Source of the DNA: Bacteroidota bacterium
GTDB taxonomy: Bacteria > Bacteroidota > Bacteroidia > Sphingobacteriales > Sphingobacteriaceae
Length of the DNA: 64,000 bases
Assembly: GCA_026224775.1 (NCBI GenBank)
Contig: JAMFRP010000015.1
Coordinates: 34,431-98,430, forward strand
Direction of reading: 5' to 3'
Numbering within the stretch: the first letter of the stretch is position 1; each line of letters opens with the position of its first letter. Under the pieces are notes generated by a model that saw nothing but the letters and a program-made list of their open reading frames with translations, ran no database searches and was not told the origin of the DNA. Both the position numbers and the translations under genes were made by a program. Of this stretch, positions 33,275 to 41,922 are shown piece after piece.

Positions 33275-33841
33275 CTATGCTCCTGCCACTGGCTTTGCTG
33301 TTGCTCCATCAATTGCCCGGTTTGCCAAACCAATATTTTTAGCTTCGAGCCGAGCCAGACAAAGTTTCTTGTTTTCCAACTGTGATCGGGTATCCATCGC
33401 CATTACTTGTAAGCCCGATGGCAGGTGTATTCCCCTCACTGCTGTTTCAACCTTGTTTACATTTTGCCCACCCGGGCCCGAAGAGCGGCAGGTTTCCAGC
33501 TTTACATCCCTGGGGTTCCATTGCATCAGTTCCTTCACATCAAAAGCGGCTATGCCAACAAACCAGTTTTTGCGTTTATGGTATTTACGATACGGGCTTT
33601 GCGCTATCCATTGTATTGTACCGGCCCATTCCTTTACAAATGCATCCAGGTTATTACCAGTAGCCATCATAGTTGCAGATAGTAATGTACCATTTAACTC
33701 ACCGGCTTTATTTTCCAGCACCTCAATTTGAATACCTTGTTGTTTGGCCTGCTTCATCATCAGGCTTTGTACACAGGCTACAACCCGGCAGCATTCTGCC
33801 GGGCCTTTGCCTGATGTAATTTGTATCATCATCTTTTTCAT
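33275..33841 (-). CDS. prfH: Peptide chain release factor homologue PrfH
   Basis: 188 residues, much shorter than RF1/RF2. It has only the GGQ peptidyl-hydrolase domain (SSGPGGQNVNKVETAVRGIHLPSGL, GGQ at 124-126) plus a short N-terminal region beginning MIQITSGKGPAECCRVVACV, the PrfH hallmark. There is no stop-codon recognition domain. Known PrfH proteins recognise 30S subunits cut in the decoding centre and release the stalled peptide so that the partner RtcB can reseal 16S rRNA. It is encoded 2 bp after the rtcB stop, the standard pairing. Confidence 0.93.
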   Translation of the reverse strand: MKKMMIQITSGKGPAECCRVVACVQSLMMKQAKQQGIQIEVLENKAGELNGTLLSATMMATGNNLDAFVKEWAGTIQWIAQSPYRKYHKRKNWFVGIAAFDVKELMQWNPRDVKLETCRSSGPGGQNVNKVETAVRGIHLPSGLQVMAMDTRSQLENKKLCLARLEAKNIGLANRAIDGATAKPVAGA

Positions 33842-33843
33842 CG

Positions 33844-35244
33844 CTACCCCTTATTCATTCTAACAATACGCGGATAAAACTTACCCTGGATATCAACCAG
33901 ATTACCTTGCGCAGCAATCACTGTTTCGATATCCTTATAAGCCAAGGGATTTTCTTCAACGGTGCCGCCAATTAAGGTAACGCCAGCGTTAGTCAACAAC
34001 TTCTTCATGGCCGATACCGTCATGCTATCTTTAGCTTTTTGCCTGCTCATGGCCCGACCTGCCCCGTGCGATGCAGAGTACAAAGCATCACCGATTCCCT
34101 TACCCGATACTAGGTAAGCCGGCGTTGCCATGCTCCCGGGGATAATCCCCAACTCATCTTTGTGCGCAGGTGTTGCACCCTTGCGATGGACGATCACATT
34201 CCGGCCATCTGCCAATTGCTCTTTCCAAGCAAAGTTGTGATGGTTTTCTACCACGTGCAAAGCTTTCAAGCCTAAAGCCTTTAACAGGTTGGCATGGATG
34301 CGCTCGTGACAAGCTTTGGCATAATCACCAGCGAGGGTCATGGTCAGCCAGTACCCTTGTCCGGCTTCGCTGTTCATATCCAGCCAGGCCAATTGCTGCG
34401 CATGTCGTGGCAGTTTGCAAGTGTTCATAGCAATCTGCGTATAATGCCGTGCAATGGCCGAACCTAAACCACGGCTGCCGGAATGCGTTAGCAAAGCCGT
34501 GTACTTTTTGGCTGGCAATCCTAAAGTATTATCAGCTAACAATTCAATCTCACCAAACTCTACAAAGTGGTTGCCGTTACCTGATGTGCCTAATTGCCTT
34601 ACCGCTTTGCTACGCAGGGGTTTTAAAAATGGAATCTCATTAAACACCGGGCTATCTAAAACCACGTGCTCCTGCCGGGTACCCAAGCAGCCTTCCATAC
34701 CAAAATGGGTATGATTTTTTAAGGCTTGTTTAATTTGATATTCAAACCGTTTCAGAAAGCCATCGCTCTCATCAATAATTGACAATGCCATACGGCAGCC
34801 AATATCCATACCTACCGCGTAAGGAATCACGGCGTTATCGGTAGCCAATACACCGCCAATAGGCAAACCAAAGCCCATGTGTGCATCGGGCATTAAAGCG
34901 CCCTGTACACTTACAGGCAACAGGTTGGCCAACTCCATTTGTTTTTTGGCCGATTGCTCAATGCCCTTGCCGCCATAGATTTTGCACGACACAGGCTCAT
35001 TGCGCAATTCAAATGTCTTAAAGGATGGTGCATCCGTTTTGCCAATTACCTTTTCGGCTATTCTGTTTGTTAATTCATTATCCAGAAATGCTTCCGGATC
35101 ATTCTTAATATTCACCAACAGGTCAATTAACTGTTGCTTGCTATGGTGTTTGAAATTTTTAGCAGCTATGCCAATAACCAGGCTTCGCAGCTGATCATCA
35201 TGATAACCTATTTTACTTAAATCTTTTGTTCTTAAATTGCCCAT
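33844..35244 (-). CDS. rtcB: RtcB-type RNA ligase paired with PrfH (RtcB2 type)
   Basis: 466 residues. It ligates 2',3'-cyclic phosphate or 3'-phosphate ends to 5'-OH RNA using GTP and Mn2+. The metal and catalytic motifs are intact: GMDIGCRM, GTSGNGNHFVEFG, LTHSGSRGLGS, VENHHNFAWKEQ and the guanylylated histidine in SHGAGRAMSR. Linkage to prfH places it in the ribosome-repair branch. It lies 5 bp after the unrecognised gene 35250-35984 and 2 bp before prfH, a three-gene operon. A second, diverged paralogue is at 48801. Confidence 0.95.
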   Translation of the reverse strand: MGNLRTKDLSKIGYHDDQLRSLVIGIAAKNFKHHSKQQLIDLLVNIKNDPEAFLDNELTNRIAEKVIGKTDAPSFKTFELRNEPVSCKIYGGKGIEQSAKKQMELANLLPVSVQGALMPDAHMGFGLPIGGVLATDNAVIPYAVGMDIGCRMALSIIDESDGFLKRFEYQIKQALKNHTHFGMEGCLGTRQEHVVLDSPVFNEIPFLKPLRSKAVRQLGTSGNGNHFVEFGEIELLADNTLGLPAKKYTALLTHSGSRGLGSAIARHYTQIAMNTCKLPRHAQQLAWLDMNSEAGQGYWLTMTLAGDYAKACHERIHANLLKALGLKALHVVENHHNFAWKEQLADGRNVIVHRKGATPAHKDELGIIPGSMATPAYLVSGKGIGDALYSASHGAGRAMSRQKAKDSMTVSAMKKLLTNAGVTLIGGTVEENPLAYKDIETVIAAQGNLVDIQGKFYPRIVRMNKG

Positions 35245-35249
35245 GTGGC

Positions 35250-35984
35250 TTATATTTCTAATTCCAGGTACGCTTCTTTACCAGCATACCTGGGTATGTT
35301 TTTAAATTTGTTAATGTATTTGGCGCGCTCGTTAAACTCGTCTTTCCAACGATAACTCCGGCCACGGGTTAAAAGGTTGATGCGCGGCCACAAGTGGTTG
35401 TTATCAATATGATCATCTATGTACGATAGCTCCCTTTCAACATCCGCATCCAGCATTTTAGTATGTGTTACCATATGAGGCGCTACCTTTAGCACATATC
35501 GCCAGGGTTCGGAAAAAACGTATTTAACCTCTGTACGGTAAGTTTTAACATCGAATGTTTCGATACGGGTAAAGCAAACCTTTTCCTCTTCGGTTAAGTT
35601 TATCCTGTTTGTATCCCAGCTACGCTGAGATAATTCACGCAGCATCTGCGCTTTTACATGGTATACGTAACGCTGTTTACGTCGCTTCTTCCGTTTGAAA
35701 GATCTGTCAAGATGGTATTCAACCGTATTGATTTTTGCTAACAACGCCTCATAAAAGTCCTTCCTTGGGCTATGCTTTACATCGTCACGCAACACGAAAA
35801 AACGTTTCCAGCCACTTTGGTATGGATGTTCAAGCGCAATCATAGGCAAAAGCCTTTTTTGCTCCCATAGTACATCGCGCCGTTTGTCCAGTTGAATTAA
35901 TTGCTTATCACGATCTGTTTTAACGAGCCGCCTTTTGCGCTGTGCCGATTTGATACAGCGCGGCCATTCATGTGTGTTCATCAC
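35250..35984 (-). CDS. Unrecognised basic protein, first gene of the rtcB-prfH operon
   Basis: 244 residues, rich in Lys, Arg, Tyr and Trp, without signal or membrane segments. A basic stretch near residue 95 (SFKRKKRRKQRYVYHVKAQ) and a tail INLLTRGRSYRWKDEFNERAKYINKFKNIPRY suggest RNA or ribosome binding. I do not recognise a domain. Its 5-bp spacing to rtcB and position at the head of the operon suggest a third component of the ribosome-repair module, perhaps a nuclease, a specificity factor or a ribosome-binding protein. This is inference. Confidence 0.65.
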   Translation of the reverse strand: MMNTHEWPRCIKSAQRKRRLVKTDRDKQLIQLDKRRDVLWEQKRLLPMIALEHPYQSGWKRFFVLRDDVKHSPRKDFYEALLAKINTVEYHLDRSFKRKKRRKQRYVYHVKAQMLRELSQRSWDTNRINLTEEEKVCFTRIETFDVKTYRTEVKYVFSEPWRYVLKVAPHMVTHTKMLDADVERELSYIDDHIDNNHLWPRINLLTRGRSYRWKDEFNERAKYINKFKNIPRYAGKEAYLELEI

Positions 35985-36263
35985 ACTTGGTATTTAATTT
36001 TGCTTTGAAATGTTATTGAATCTCCGTTTCGTCCTTGAGTAAGGATATACCCTTTCAAATGCGCTCAACAAAAACCCAATAAATTAATTCGGCAGGCAAA
36101 AACATCAGCATAACCAAAAAGTGGCCGCAACTTTTATTCAATAAAAAAGCATGGTGTTTGCCTACCTAATGGGCAATGAGCGAAAGGGGCGATATGTAGA
36201 TATGCTCTGTCATGATTCCTTGATATTTAAAAGATTAACAAATCAGGAATTGATGCAAAGATA
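35985..36263 (-). promoter_or_regulatory. Long leader of the rtcB-prfH operon with -7 box
   Basis: On the minus strand TATCTTTG (36256-36263) matches TAnnTTTG, without a clear TTG at 19 bp. This would give a leader of about 265 nt, unusual for this genome. The leader holds a 15-codon open frame (36166-36213) and partly complementary segments (AGGCAAACACC near 36150-36162 against GGCAGGCAAAAACATC near 36092-36107 on the plus strand). No other gene is seen in this gap. Confidence 0.45.
36166..36213 (-). CDS. 15-codon leader peptide candidate
   Basis: ATG at 36213 to TAG at 36166 encodes MTEHIYISPLSLIAH, preceded by AAGGAATC. It lies wholly inside the leader of the rtcB-prfH operon. Whether it is translated is unknown; it is listed because a translated leader peptide could sense ribosome function. 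Confidence 0.3.
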   Translation of the reverse strand: MTEHIYISPLSLIAH

Positions 36264-36297
36264 GAAAATTATATTAATCCGTATAAAAAAGAAAAGC

Positions 36298-36960
36298 TCA
36301 ATCAACTTCAGATCTTCTAAAATGAAAGTTATTCCCAATAAAATAACAATCACCAATGATCAAAAGCTTCAGATCTGAATTTTCTACACCCGGATTAGAT
36401 TGTCCAAAAAAATAAGGCTCAGTACCTGCTCTTTGCAGACAATCATAATATACATCCAATATTTTTTTAGGCCCTTTACTAAACAGTCCAAAGCCAGAGT
36501 TGCATAATTCTAAAAAATTATTGGCTCCATTGAAGAATTTCCCTAAAGGCAAAAAGTTACCGAACGACTTTTGATGAGTCACACACAGATCGGCAAGTAA
36601 AGCTTCAGGATTGATGCTCTTTTTCTTTACATATAACTCGGTCCATATATTTTGGAATTCCCATAGCAGAAAATGATGGTCATAATATTGAAAGTAAGAA
36701 CCCAATTTCTCGGGATAAAACCTGCTAGTTTTATAGCCCTCAATAATCATTTGCCATTGTTGCTTTGTTTTTTCTTCATCACCTAAATGCAACACAAAAT
36801 CAAATTGTAGTTTATCTTCCGAGAAGGACAAATTCTTCTCAACCAGCCAGCCTTCTTCCTCATAATCTAAACTTGCAAAAACCATTTCAAGCTCCCGAGG
36901 TAGTTTTAACTCTATTCTTCTATTATCTTTTAGCATCTTATTGAAAGAAGGTGATATCAA
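36298..36960 (-). CDS. Hypothetical protein
   Basis: 220 residues, cytoplasmic, with an alpha/beta composition (LPRELEMVFASLDYEEEGWLVEKNLSFSEDKLQFDFVLHLGDEEKT). The C-terminus LLIIGDCYFIGNNFHFRRSEVD is distinctive. No family is recognised. Its ATG overlaps the end of the membrane-protein gene 36957-38054 by 4 bp, so it is the last gene of that operon. It is AT-richer than its neighbours. Contact-dependent immunity-like proteins can look similar, but there is no positive evidence. Confidence 0.55.
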   Translation of the reverse strand: MISPSFNKMLKDNRRIELKLPRELEMVFASLDYEEEGWLVEKNLSFSEDKLQFDFVLHLGDEEKTKQQWQMIIEGYKTSRFYPEKLGSYFQYYDHHFLLWEFQNIWTELYVKKKSINPEALLADLCVTHQKSFGNFLPLGKFFNGANNFLELCNSGFGLFSKGPKKILDVYYDCLQRAGTEPYFFGQSNPGVENSDLKLLIIGDCYFIGNNFHFRRSEVD

Positions 36961-38054
36961 TAGTCATAAATATGTTCAATGGTAACATTATCATCCAATA
37001 GCGTTTTAACTGTAGTACTTAAATTACCCACAGTTGTTACCATCGCTATCCTGCTTAAACCCGGTTTAGTAACAATGGGTTGGGTAAACAATACTTTATA
37101 ATTGCTGTTTGAATTTAAATGCTTATTATTTAAAACGGTAAGCATGATGGCGCCTTTATTGCCGGCAATCTCAATAAAACCTTCGTTAACGCGGGCTAAT
37201 TTTATTACTGCAGGTGTAAAATCGGCGTAACGGGGCATGTCTACCACTATCTTATCTCCAGTTAAAGGCTTTATATTTTTATCTCCATCAAGGGCGTTTA
37301 GTTCGGCGGGTAATTGGGGCAACACAACGGTAGTTGTTAAAGCCGCTGTTCCGTAAGCCGATTTTGTGCCCAAGCCAATCAGCCAGCCGTAACCGCTTTT
37401 AATAAGCAGTTCGGTGGTCAAATAATAGCGCCGTTCCAGTTTACGCAGTAAGTGCGGGCCGGATAAAGAAGTATTGCTCCAAAGCGTTTTAAGCTCGTGG
37501 TTAAAATCATACTCGTACCAGGGCAAGGCTTCAATAAATTTCACATAGCTATATTCATAATCGGCATTGAACTTATCCTCGGCGGTAATTTCTTTAGTAG
37601 GATCGGTATCGGTTATTCGGCCAATAATAGTTTCGTAAAATGATTTAATACTATATTCAACTGTTGTGCTGCCTGCAATAACCATGATCATCACATGATA
37701 GCCGGTATTGAATGGGAAATTGCCTTTTATCTGATCGTACATTACCCCATAGCCTCCCCACATCTGGTCAACATGTTTCATATATGGAAAAGTGGTTGAT
37801 GTGTGGATTTTAAAGTAATCAGCCTGTTCAGCCGGACTAAATACCAGGAACCATTCAGGATAGGTCAGAAAAGTTTGATCGGGCGGACGTATAGCTGCCT
37901 TTGGCGTTAAGGGATGCTGATTGGTAGTCAACCAGGCTTTATCAACCAACAAGCCCTTCCCGGCAGGCACAGTGGATGGCTTCCTGTTTTTAATAACAAA
38001 CGTTGCTATGGCCAGCAGCAGCGAAATCAAGGTCAGTATCCTTAGTCTTCTCAT
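36957..38054 (-). CDS. Membrane-anchored hypothetical protein
   Basis: 365 residues with one N-terminal membrane anchor (LTLISLLLAIATFVI) and a long extracytoplasmic part (PPDQTFLTYPEWFLVFSPAEQADYF, FPYMKHVDQMWGGYGVMYDQ). I do not recognise a domain. It is 2 bp from the methyltransferase gene and overlaps the following gene, so it belongs to an operon with a FAD oxidase and a methyltransferase. The substrate is unknown. Confidence 0.6.
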   Translation of the reverse strand: MRRLRILTLISLLLAIATFVIKNRKPSTVPAGKGLLVDKAWLTTNQHPLTPKAAIRPPDQTFLTYPEWFLVFSPAEQADYFKIHTSTTFPYMKHVDQMWGGYGVMYDQIKGNFPFNTGYHVMIMVIAGSTTVEYSIKSFYETIIGRITDTDPTKEITAEDKFNADYEYSYVKFIEALPWYEYDFNHELKTLWSNTSLSGPHLLRKLERRYYLTTELLIKSGYGWLIGLGTKSAYGTAALTTTVVLPQLPAELNALDGDKNIKPLTGDKIVVDMPRYADFTPAVIKLARVNEGFIEIAGNKGAIMLTVLNNKHLNSNSNYKVLFTQPIVTKPGLSRIAMVTTVGNLSTTVKTLLDDNVTIEHIYDY

Positions 38055-38056
38055 GC

Positions 38057-38914
38057 CTATACTTTGGTGAATAACATTAAGGTATTGTCTGAGGGATCTT
38101 TATCCTGTAATATCCGTTTACCGGCATCTTTAAATCCGGCTTTTTCAATTATTGCGGCCCACTCATCTGTCGATTTAAAGTTTTTGAAATCTTTAGTTTC
38201 AAACTCCCAGTTTTCATTCAATCCCACATTAAACACCGTGTGTACCAGCGAAACAAAGGTGGCCATCTCGGGCGTTTTAACATTATGATCCCGAATGACA
38301 AATGAGCCGCCAGGCCGGAGGATACGATTGATGGACTTTACAAATCCATCCAGTTTTGCTACCGGGCTATGGTGTAAACCAATATTGCAGGTAACTACAT
38401 CCAGGCTGGCATCGGGAATAACCGAACTGCTGATAGGATCATAACCGTTAATATCTACAAAAGTGCCCAGCTTCCCTAACTGTCCCCGTTCCATGATGTC
38501 TCCCGGTGAGTTAGTCGGCGCCAGATCATTTATGAGATATATCGGGCCGATAACTTTGGTTTCTTTTCTAAGCTGACTAACATAACGGCCTGTAGAGCCG
38601 ATCTCGGCATAGCCGTTGATCTGTTTTATCCCACCCAATAATTCCAGCGTTTGCCTAACTATCTCTTTCTTCTGCTTTTTAAGTGCTGGTAAGGCATATG
38701 TCAATTCAGATAAAAAAGGCTTGATACTTTTCAACTTGCTTTGTACTGATTTATAGATCTCCTCATCGGTTTTACCTACAGCGGTTTCTTCCTTTATCAG
38801 CTGATGAAATTTATCTTCAGGATATAAATGGAATATCACCTGCAAAAAGCGGTAAAAGTCATCGCTCCATTTAGTATCGTTAAATACCGCTTTAAATTCG
38901 GATGTATTAGCCAT
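38057..38914 (-). CDS. Class I SAM-dependent methyltransferase
   Basis: 285 residues. The Rossmann methyltransferase core lies at about 100-240: YAEIGSTGRYVSQL (motif I position, with a divergent glycine pattern), DASLDVVTCNIGLHHSP (motif IV/post I) and INRILRPGGSFVIRDHNV (motif V/VI of the Methyltransf_11 type). A helical N-terminal region precedes it. It overlaps the FAD-oxidase gene by 8 bp. The methyl acceptor is unknown, possibly a lipid or quinone-like compound made with the neighbouring oxidase. Confidence 0.78.
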   Translation of the reverse strand: MANTSEFKAVFNDTKWSDDFYRFLQVIFHLYPEDKFHQLIKEETAVGKTDEEIYKSVQSKLKSIKPFLSELTYALPALKKQKKEIVRQTLELLGGIKQINGYAEIGSTGRYVSQLRKETKVIGPIYLINDLAPTNSPGDIMERGQLGKLGTFVDINGYDPISSSVIPDASLDVVTCNIGLHHSPVAKLDGFVKSINRILRPGGSFVIRDHNVKTPEMATFVSLVHTVFNVGLNENWEFETKDFKNFKSTDEWAAIIEKAGFKDAGKRILQDKDPSDNTLMLFTKV

Positions 38915-40664
38915 TGTTTTGTGGTTTTAATGTTTTATAGTAGGTATCCCAAAAAATGTTCCTGAATTTATAGTCAGGGTCAAGTTTGGCTTTCAGATCA
39001 AATAACTTTTGCGCGTTAGGATAAGCTTTATGAAACTGCGCGGCTGTTGGGTGTACCTGGTAAGGTAAATAGTAAGCACCATTTACGGCAGCAACAGCAT
39101 CGGCCAATTCGCGTGTCCATACGGCTACCGCGTGTTTTGATGCGGCATCGGTACGCTGTTTATAGTAAACTACAAAGGCAAATACTTCTTCACGCGCCCA
39201 AGCCAGGTAAGTACCCGGATCGGCCTTGGCATGGCGCATAGAAACATTCAGCACGTTCACATTAAAACGGATGAATATTTCGGCCATTGCCTGTTCAAAT
39301 TCTTCAAAACGATTGACCGGTACAAAATATTCCAATAATACATAAGTGCTGTTGATTCGTGATTTAGGCTCCAGTTCAGCAACATCATAACCGGCTTCGT
39401 AGTTGCGCCAGTGGATCTTTTTTCCCCTAAATAGTAAAGGGTCAATCACAAATTCCCGGTAGGGTTTGCCCAACGGCCTTTCTGTAAATGCCCACAGAAA
39501 ATATCGTTCCAACGGATATGATTCTTTCAGTGGCATCAGCCGGGTTTTAACAGTTGGCTTTTCATTGGTTTCTATCCAGCTTACTGCACGTAAATGCTTG
39601 TATTTAGGTGGGTAGATATCGCCATTATGAAAAACTACCTGTGGGTTATCGCGGATGGTCTTAAAGAAGTAATCCTTATATTCTTCCACCTTCATTTTTT
39701 TATCAATGCGCTTGATGGCGAGATTATCGGCTAATTCCAACTCAGCCTGAACAATAACACCGATGCCGTTATAACCACCTATCGCACCAAAAAATATCTC
39801 CTGATTTTCTATGCGCGTAGCATGTACTAATGAACCATCGGCCAATACTACATCAATTGAACGCACGGATAAAACTACCGGCCCCATGCCCATATACCGC
39901 CCATGTGCGTTCACGCTTAATGCACCGCCAACTGTAAAATTGGCGTAGGTCTGCATTATTTTAATGCTCAGATCATGTTCATCTATATACTGTTGAATAT
40001 CGCACCAGCGGATGCCGGTCTGTACTTTGATCAGTTTATTTTCTGCTGAAAATTCCAGTACCTTGTTCATCCCACGCATATCAATATGCACACTATGCGG
40101 ACTGGCAGTTTGCCCACCCATACTGAAACGTCCTCCACCTACGGAGATGGCTCCGCCAGTATTTTTCACAATTTCTCTGACCTCATCAACAGAACATGGT
40201 CGCACTATTTTAGCAACTAGTACCGGGTTAAGCCGGGTTACGTCATCAATAATACGTTCATCGGTTTTAAGGTGCGGGATTTCTTTGCCCTCATCGTTTT
40301 TAAGATAATCAGGTGCTGATCCGGGTACCGAGCCATATTGGTTTGGCGTATAATTACCTTTTTTAAATCCCAATCGCCAGAACAACCACAACGGCCCAAG
40401 CACAGGTATTAAAACAGTAAATAGCCAATAGCCCGAGTAATTCTGATCATGCAACCGCTTGATGGAAGTTGCAGCAATGATCCAGAATAATAATGGATAT
40501 AATATAAACGTAGCTTGTTCGCCTATGCTGAATAGCAATAAGTTATACAATACATAAAAGGTGCACCAATAAAACAGGGAAGCTAACCAAAATATACCTT
40601 TTGATAAACGACCGTTAAAAGTAAAAAGCAGATAGGTTACAGGTAATTTTTGTTTAAGGCGCAT
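38907..40664 (-). CDS. DUF805 membrane domain fused to FAD-binding oxidoreductase
   Basis: 585 residues from the ATG at 40664; TTG at 40679 would add five. Residues 10-115 are a DUF805 module with about four membrane segments (LTFNGRLSKGIFWL, IKRLHDQNYSGYWL). Residues 155-585 are a PCMH-type FAD oxidase: VGGGRFSMGGQT, YANFTVGGALSVNAHGRYMGMGP, EIFFGAIGGYNGIGVI, and a C-terminal YLPYQVHPTAAQFHKAYP region like aldonolactone oxidases. A membrane-tethered oxidase of a sugar lactone or lipid is plausible. It is the first gene of a four-gene operon. Confidence 0.82.
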   Translation of the reverse strand: MRLKQKLPVTYLLFTFNGRLSKGIFWLASLFYWCTFYVLYNLLLFSIGEQATFILYPLLFWIIAATSIKRLHDQNYSGYWLFTVLIPVLGPLWLFWRLGFKKGNYTPNQYGSVPGSAPDYLKNDEGKEIPHLKTDERIIDDVTRLNPVLVAKIVRPCSVDEVREIVKNTGGAISVGGGRFSMGGQTASPHSVHIDMRGMNKVLEFSAENKLIKVQTGIRWCDIQQYIDEHDLSIKIMQTYANFTVGGALSVNAHGRYMGMGPVVLSVRSIDVVLADGSLVHATRIENQEIFFGAIGGYNGIGVIVQAELELADNLAIKRIDKKMKVEEYKDYFFKTIRDNPQVVFHNGDIYPPKYKHLRAVSWIETNEKPTVKTRLMPLKESYPLERYFLWAFTERPLGKPYREFVIDPLLFRGKKIHWRNYEAGYDVAELEPKSRINSTYVLLEYFVPVNRFEEFEQAMAEIFIRFNVNVLNVSMRHAKADPGTYLAWAREEVFAFVVYYKQRTDAASKHAVAVWTRELADAVAAVNGAYYLPYQVHPTAAQFHKAYPNAQKLFDLKAKLDPDYKFRNIFWDTYYKTLKPQNNG

Positions 40665-40736
40665 AGATGGTCTTGGCAATATGCTAATATATCATTACTT
40701 TCAATTATAATTATAGCTGCATATATAAATTGTAAC

Positions 40737-41909
40737 ATGATACCCAGAGGTAAATTATATATCAGCTATAAAGACCTGGTTTCAGGGATTTACTATTGCC
40801 TTACCGATCGCTTTAAATCTCAAAAGCCCACCGTTGATCAAAATACCAACAAACTGATCTGCCTTTCGGTACGTACAGGTTTTGATCTGGTGCTAAGCGC
40901 TTTGAATTTCCCACCTGGCTCCGGGGTTTTGGTGACTAATATTAATATACCGGATATGTTTAACATCATTACCGGCCATAACTTAACACCCGTACCCATC
41001 CCTGTTAATAAGCACACCTTAAACGTATCATCCGCAGCTGTGGAGGCCGCCATAACACCTGCCACCAAAGCCATACTGATCACCCATCTTTTTGGCGGGA
41101 TTATGGAAACCGATGAGCTAATTGCTATTGCCCAAAAGCACAATTTGGTAATATTTGAAGATTGCGCCCAGGCGTATGCTGGTGATATTTATGACGGCAA
41201 TCCAGCCTCGGATATAGTAATGTTTAGCTTTGGCTTTATTAAAACAAACACGGCTGTCAGGGGGGCAATAATCAAAATAAAAGATGACGCTTTGTATGCC
41301 GAGGTTACTGCGCGGAACGGACAATATCAACAACAGGACATTAAGGGCTATTTTAAAAAAATATTTAAAGTAATATTTGTAAAATTACTCACCAATAAAA
41401 CCATTTATACCGGATTTTATCATCTGGTAATGGCTATGGGGAAGGATTTTGAAGAGGTGTTGGATGGCTTTACAAAAGGATTCCCTGGGGATGACATTTT
41501 TAAACAGATCCGTTATAGGCCTTGTGCGCCAAATCAAAAACTACTCCAAAGCAAGCTGAACAATTTCGATCAGCAGTGTATCACTACAAGGATGCAATTA
41601 GCCAATGATATTTTACCGAATATCCCGGATGATTATAAAATTGGCTCCAAAAACAAGAAACACACTTATTGGGTAATGCCTGTAGAAACCAATTACCCGG
41701 ATAGACTGATTAATTACTTGCGTAGTAACGGGTTCGATGCCTCGCAAAAAGCTTCCAGTTTAATGAAACTGGACCAACCGAATGCTATTCTCAACGCTGA
41801 AGAGCTGACATTAGAGAACCTTGTCTATTTACCCGTATATCCGGCGATGAGCAGGAAAGACCGCAATAAGCTAACACAGCTTTTAATTGATTTCTCATCA
41901 TTAAAATAA
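40737..41909 (+). CDS. DegT/DnrJ/EryC1/StrS-family PLP-dependent aminotransferase
   Basis: 390 residues from the ATG at 40737; a longer frame to 40650 would overlap the divergent gene and add a hydrophobic stretch. Fold-type-I features are present: VRTGFDLVLSALNFPPGSGVLV, AILITHLFGG, IFEDCAQAYAGD (PLP-binding Asp), and SFGFIKTNTAVRGAI with the Schiff-base lysine. Members make amino sugars or related metabolites. It is divergent from the FAD-oxidase operon with a 72-bp shared promoter region, and the NAD cluster starts 13 bp downstream. Confidence 0.82.
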   Translation: MIPRGKLYISYKDLVSGIYYCLTDRFKSQKPTVDQNTNKLICLSVRTGFDLVLSALNFPPGSGVLVTNINIPDMFNIITGHNLTPVPIPVNKHTLNVSSAAVEAAITPATKAILITHLFGGIMETDELIAIAQKHNLVIFEDCAQAYAGDIYDGNPASDIVMFSFGFIKTNTAVRGAIIKIKDDALYAEVTARNGQYQQQDIKGYFKKIFKVIFVKLLTNKTIYTGFYHLVMAMGKDFEEVLDGFTKGFPGDDIFKQIRYRPCAPNQKLLQSKLNNFDQQCITTRMQLANDILPNIPDDYKIGSKNKKHTYWVMPVETNYPDRLINYLRSNGFDASQKASSLMKLDQPNAILNAEELTLENLVYLPVYPAMSRKDRNKLTQLLIDFSSLK

Positions 41910-41922
41910 ATTAACTTTGCAT

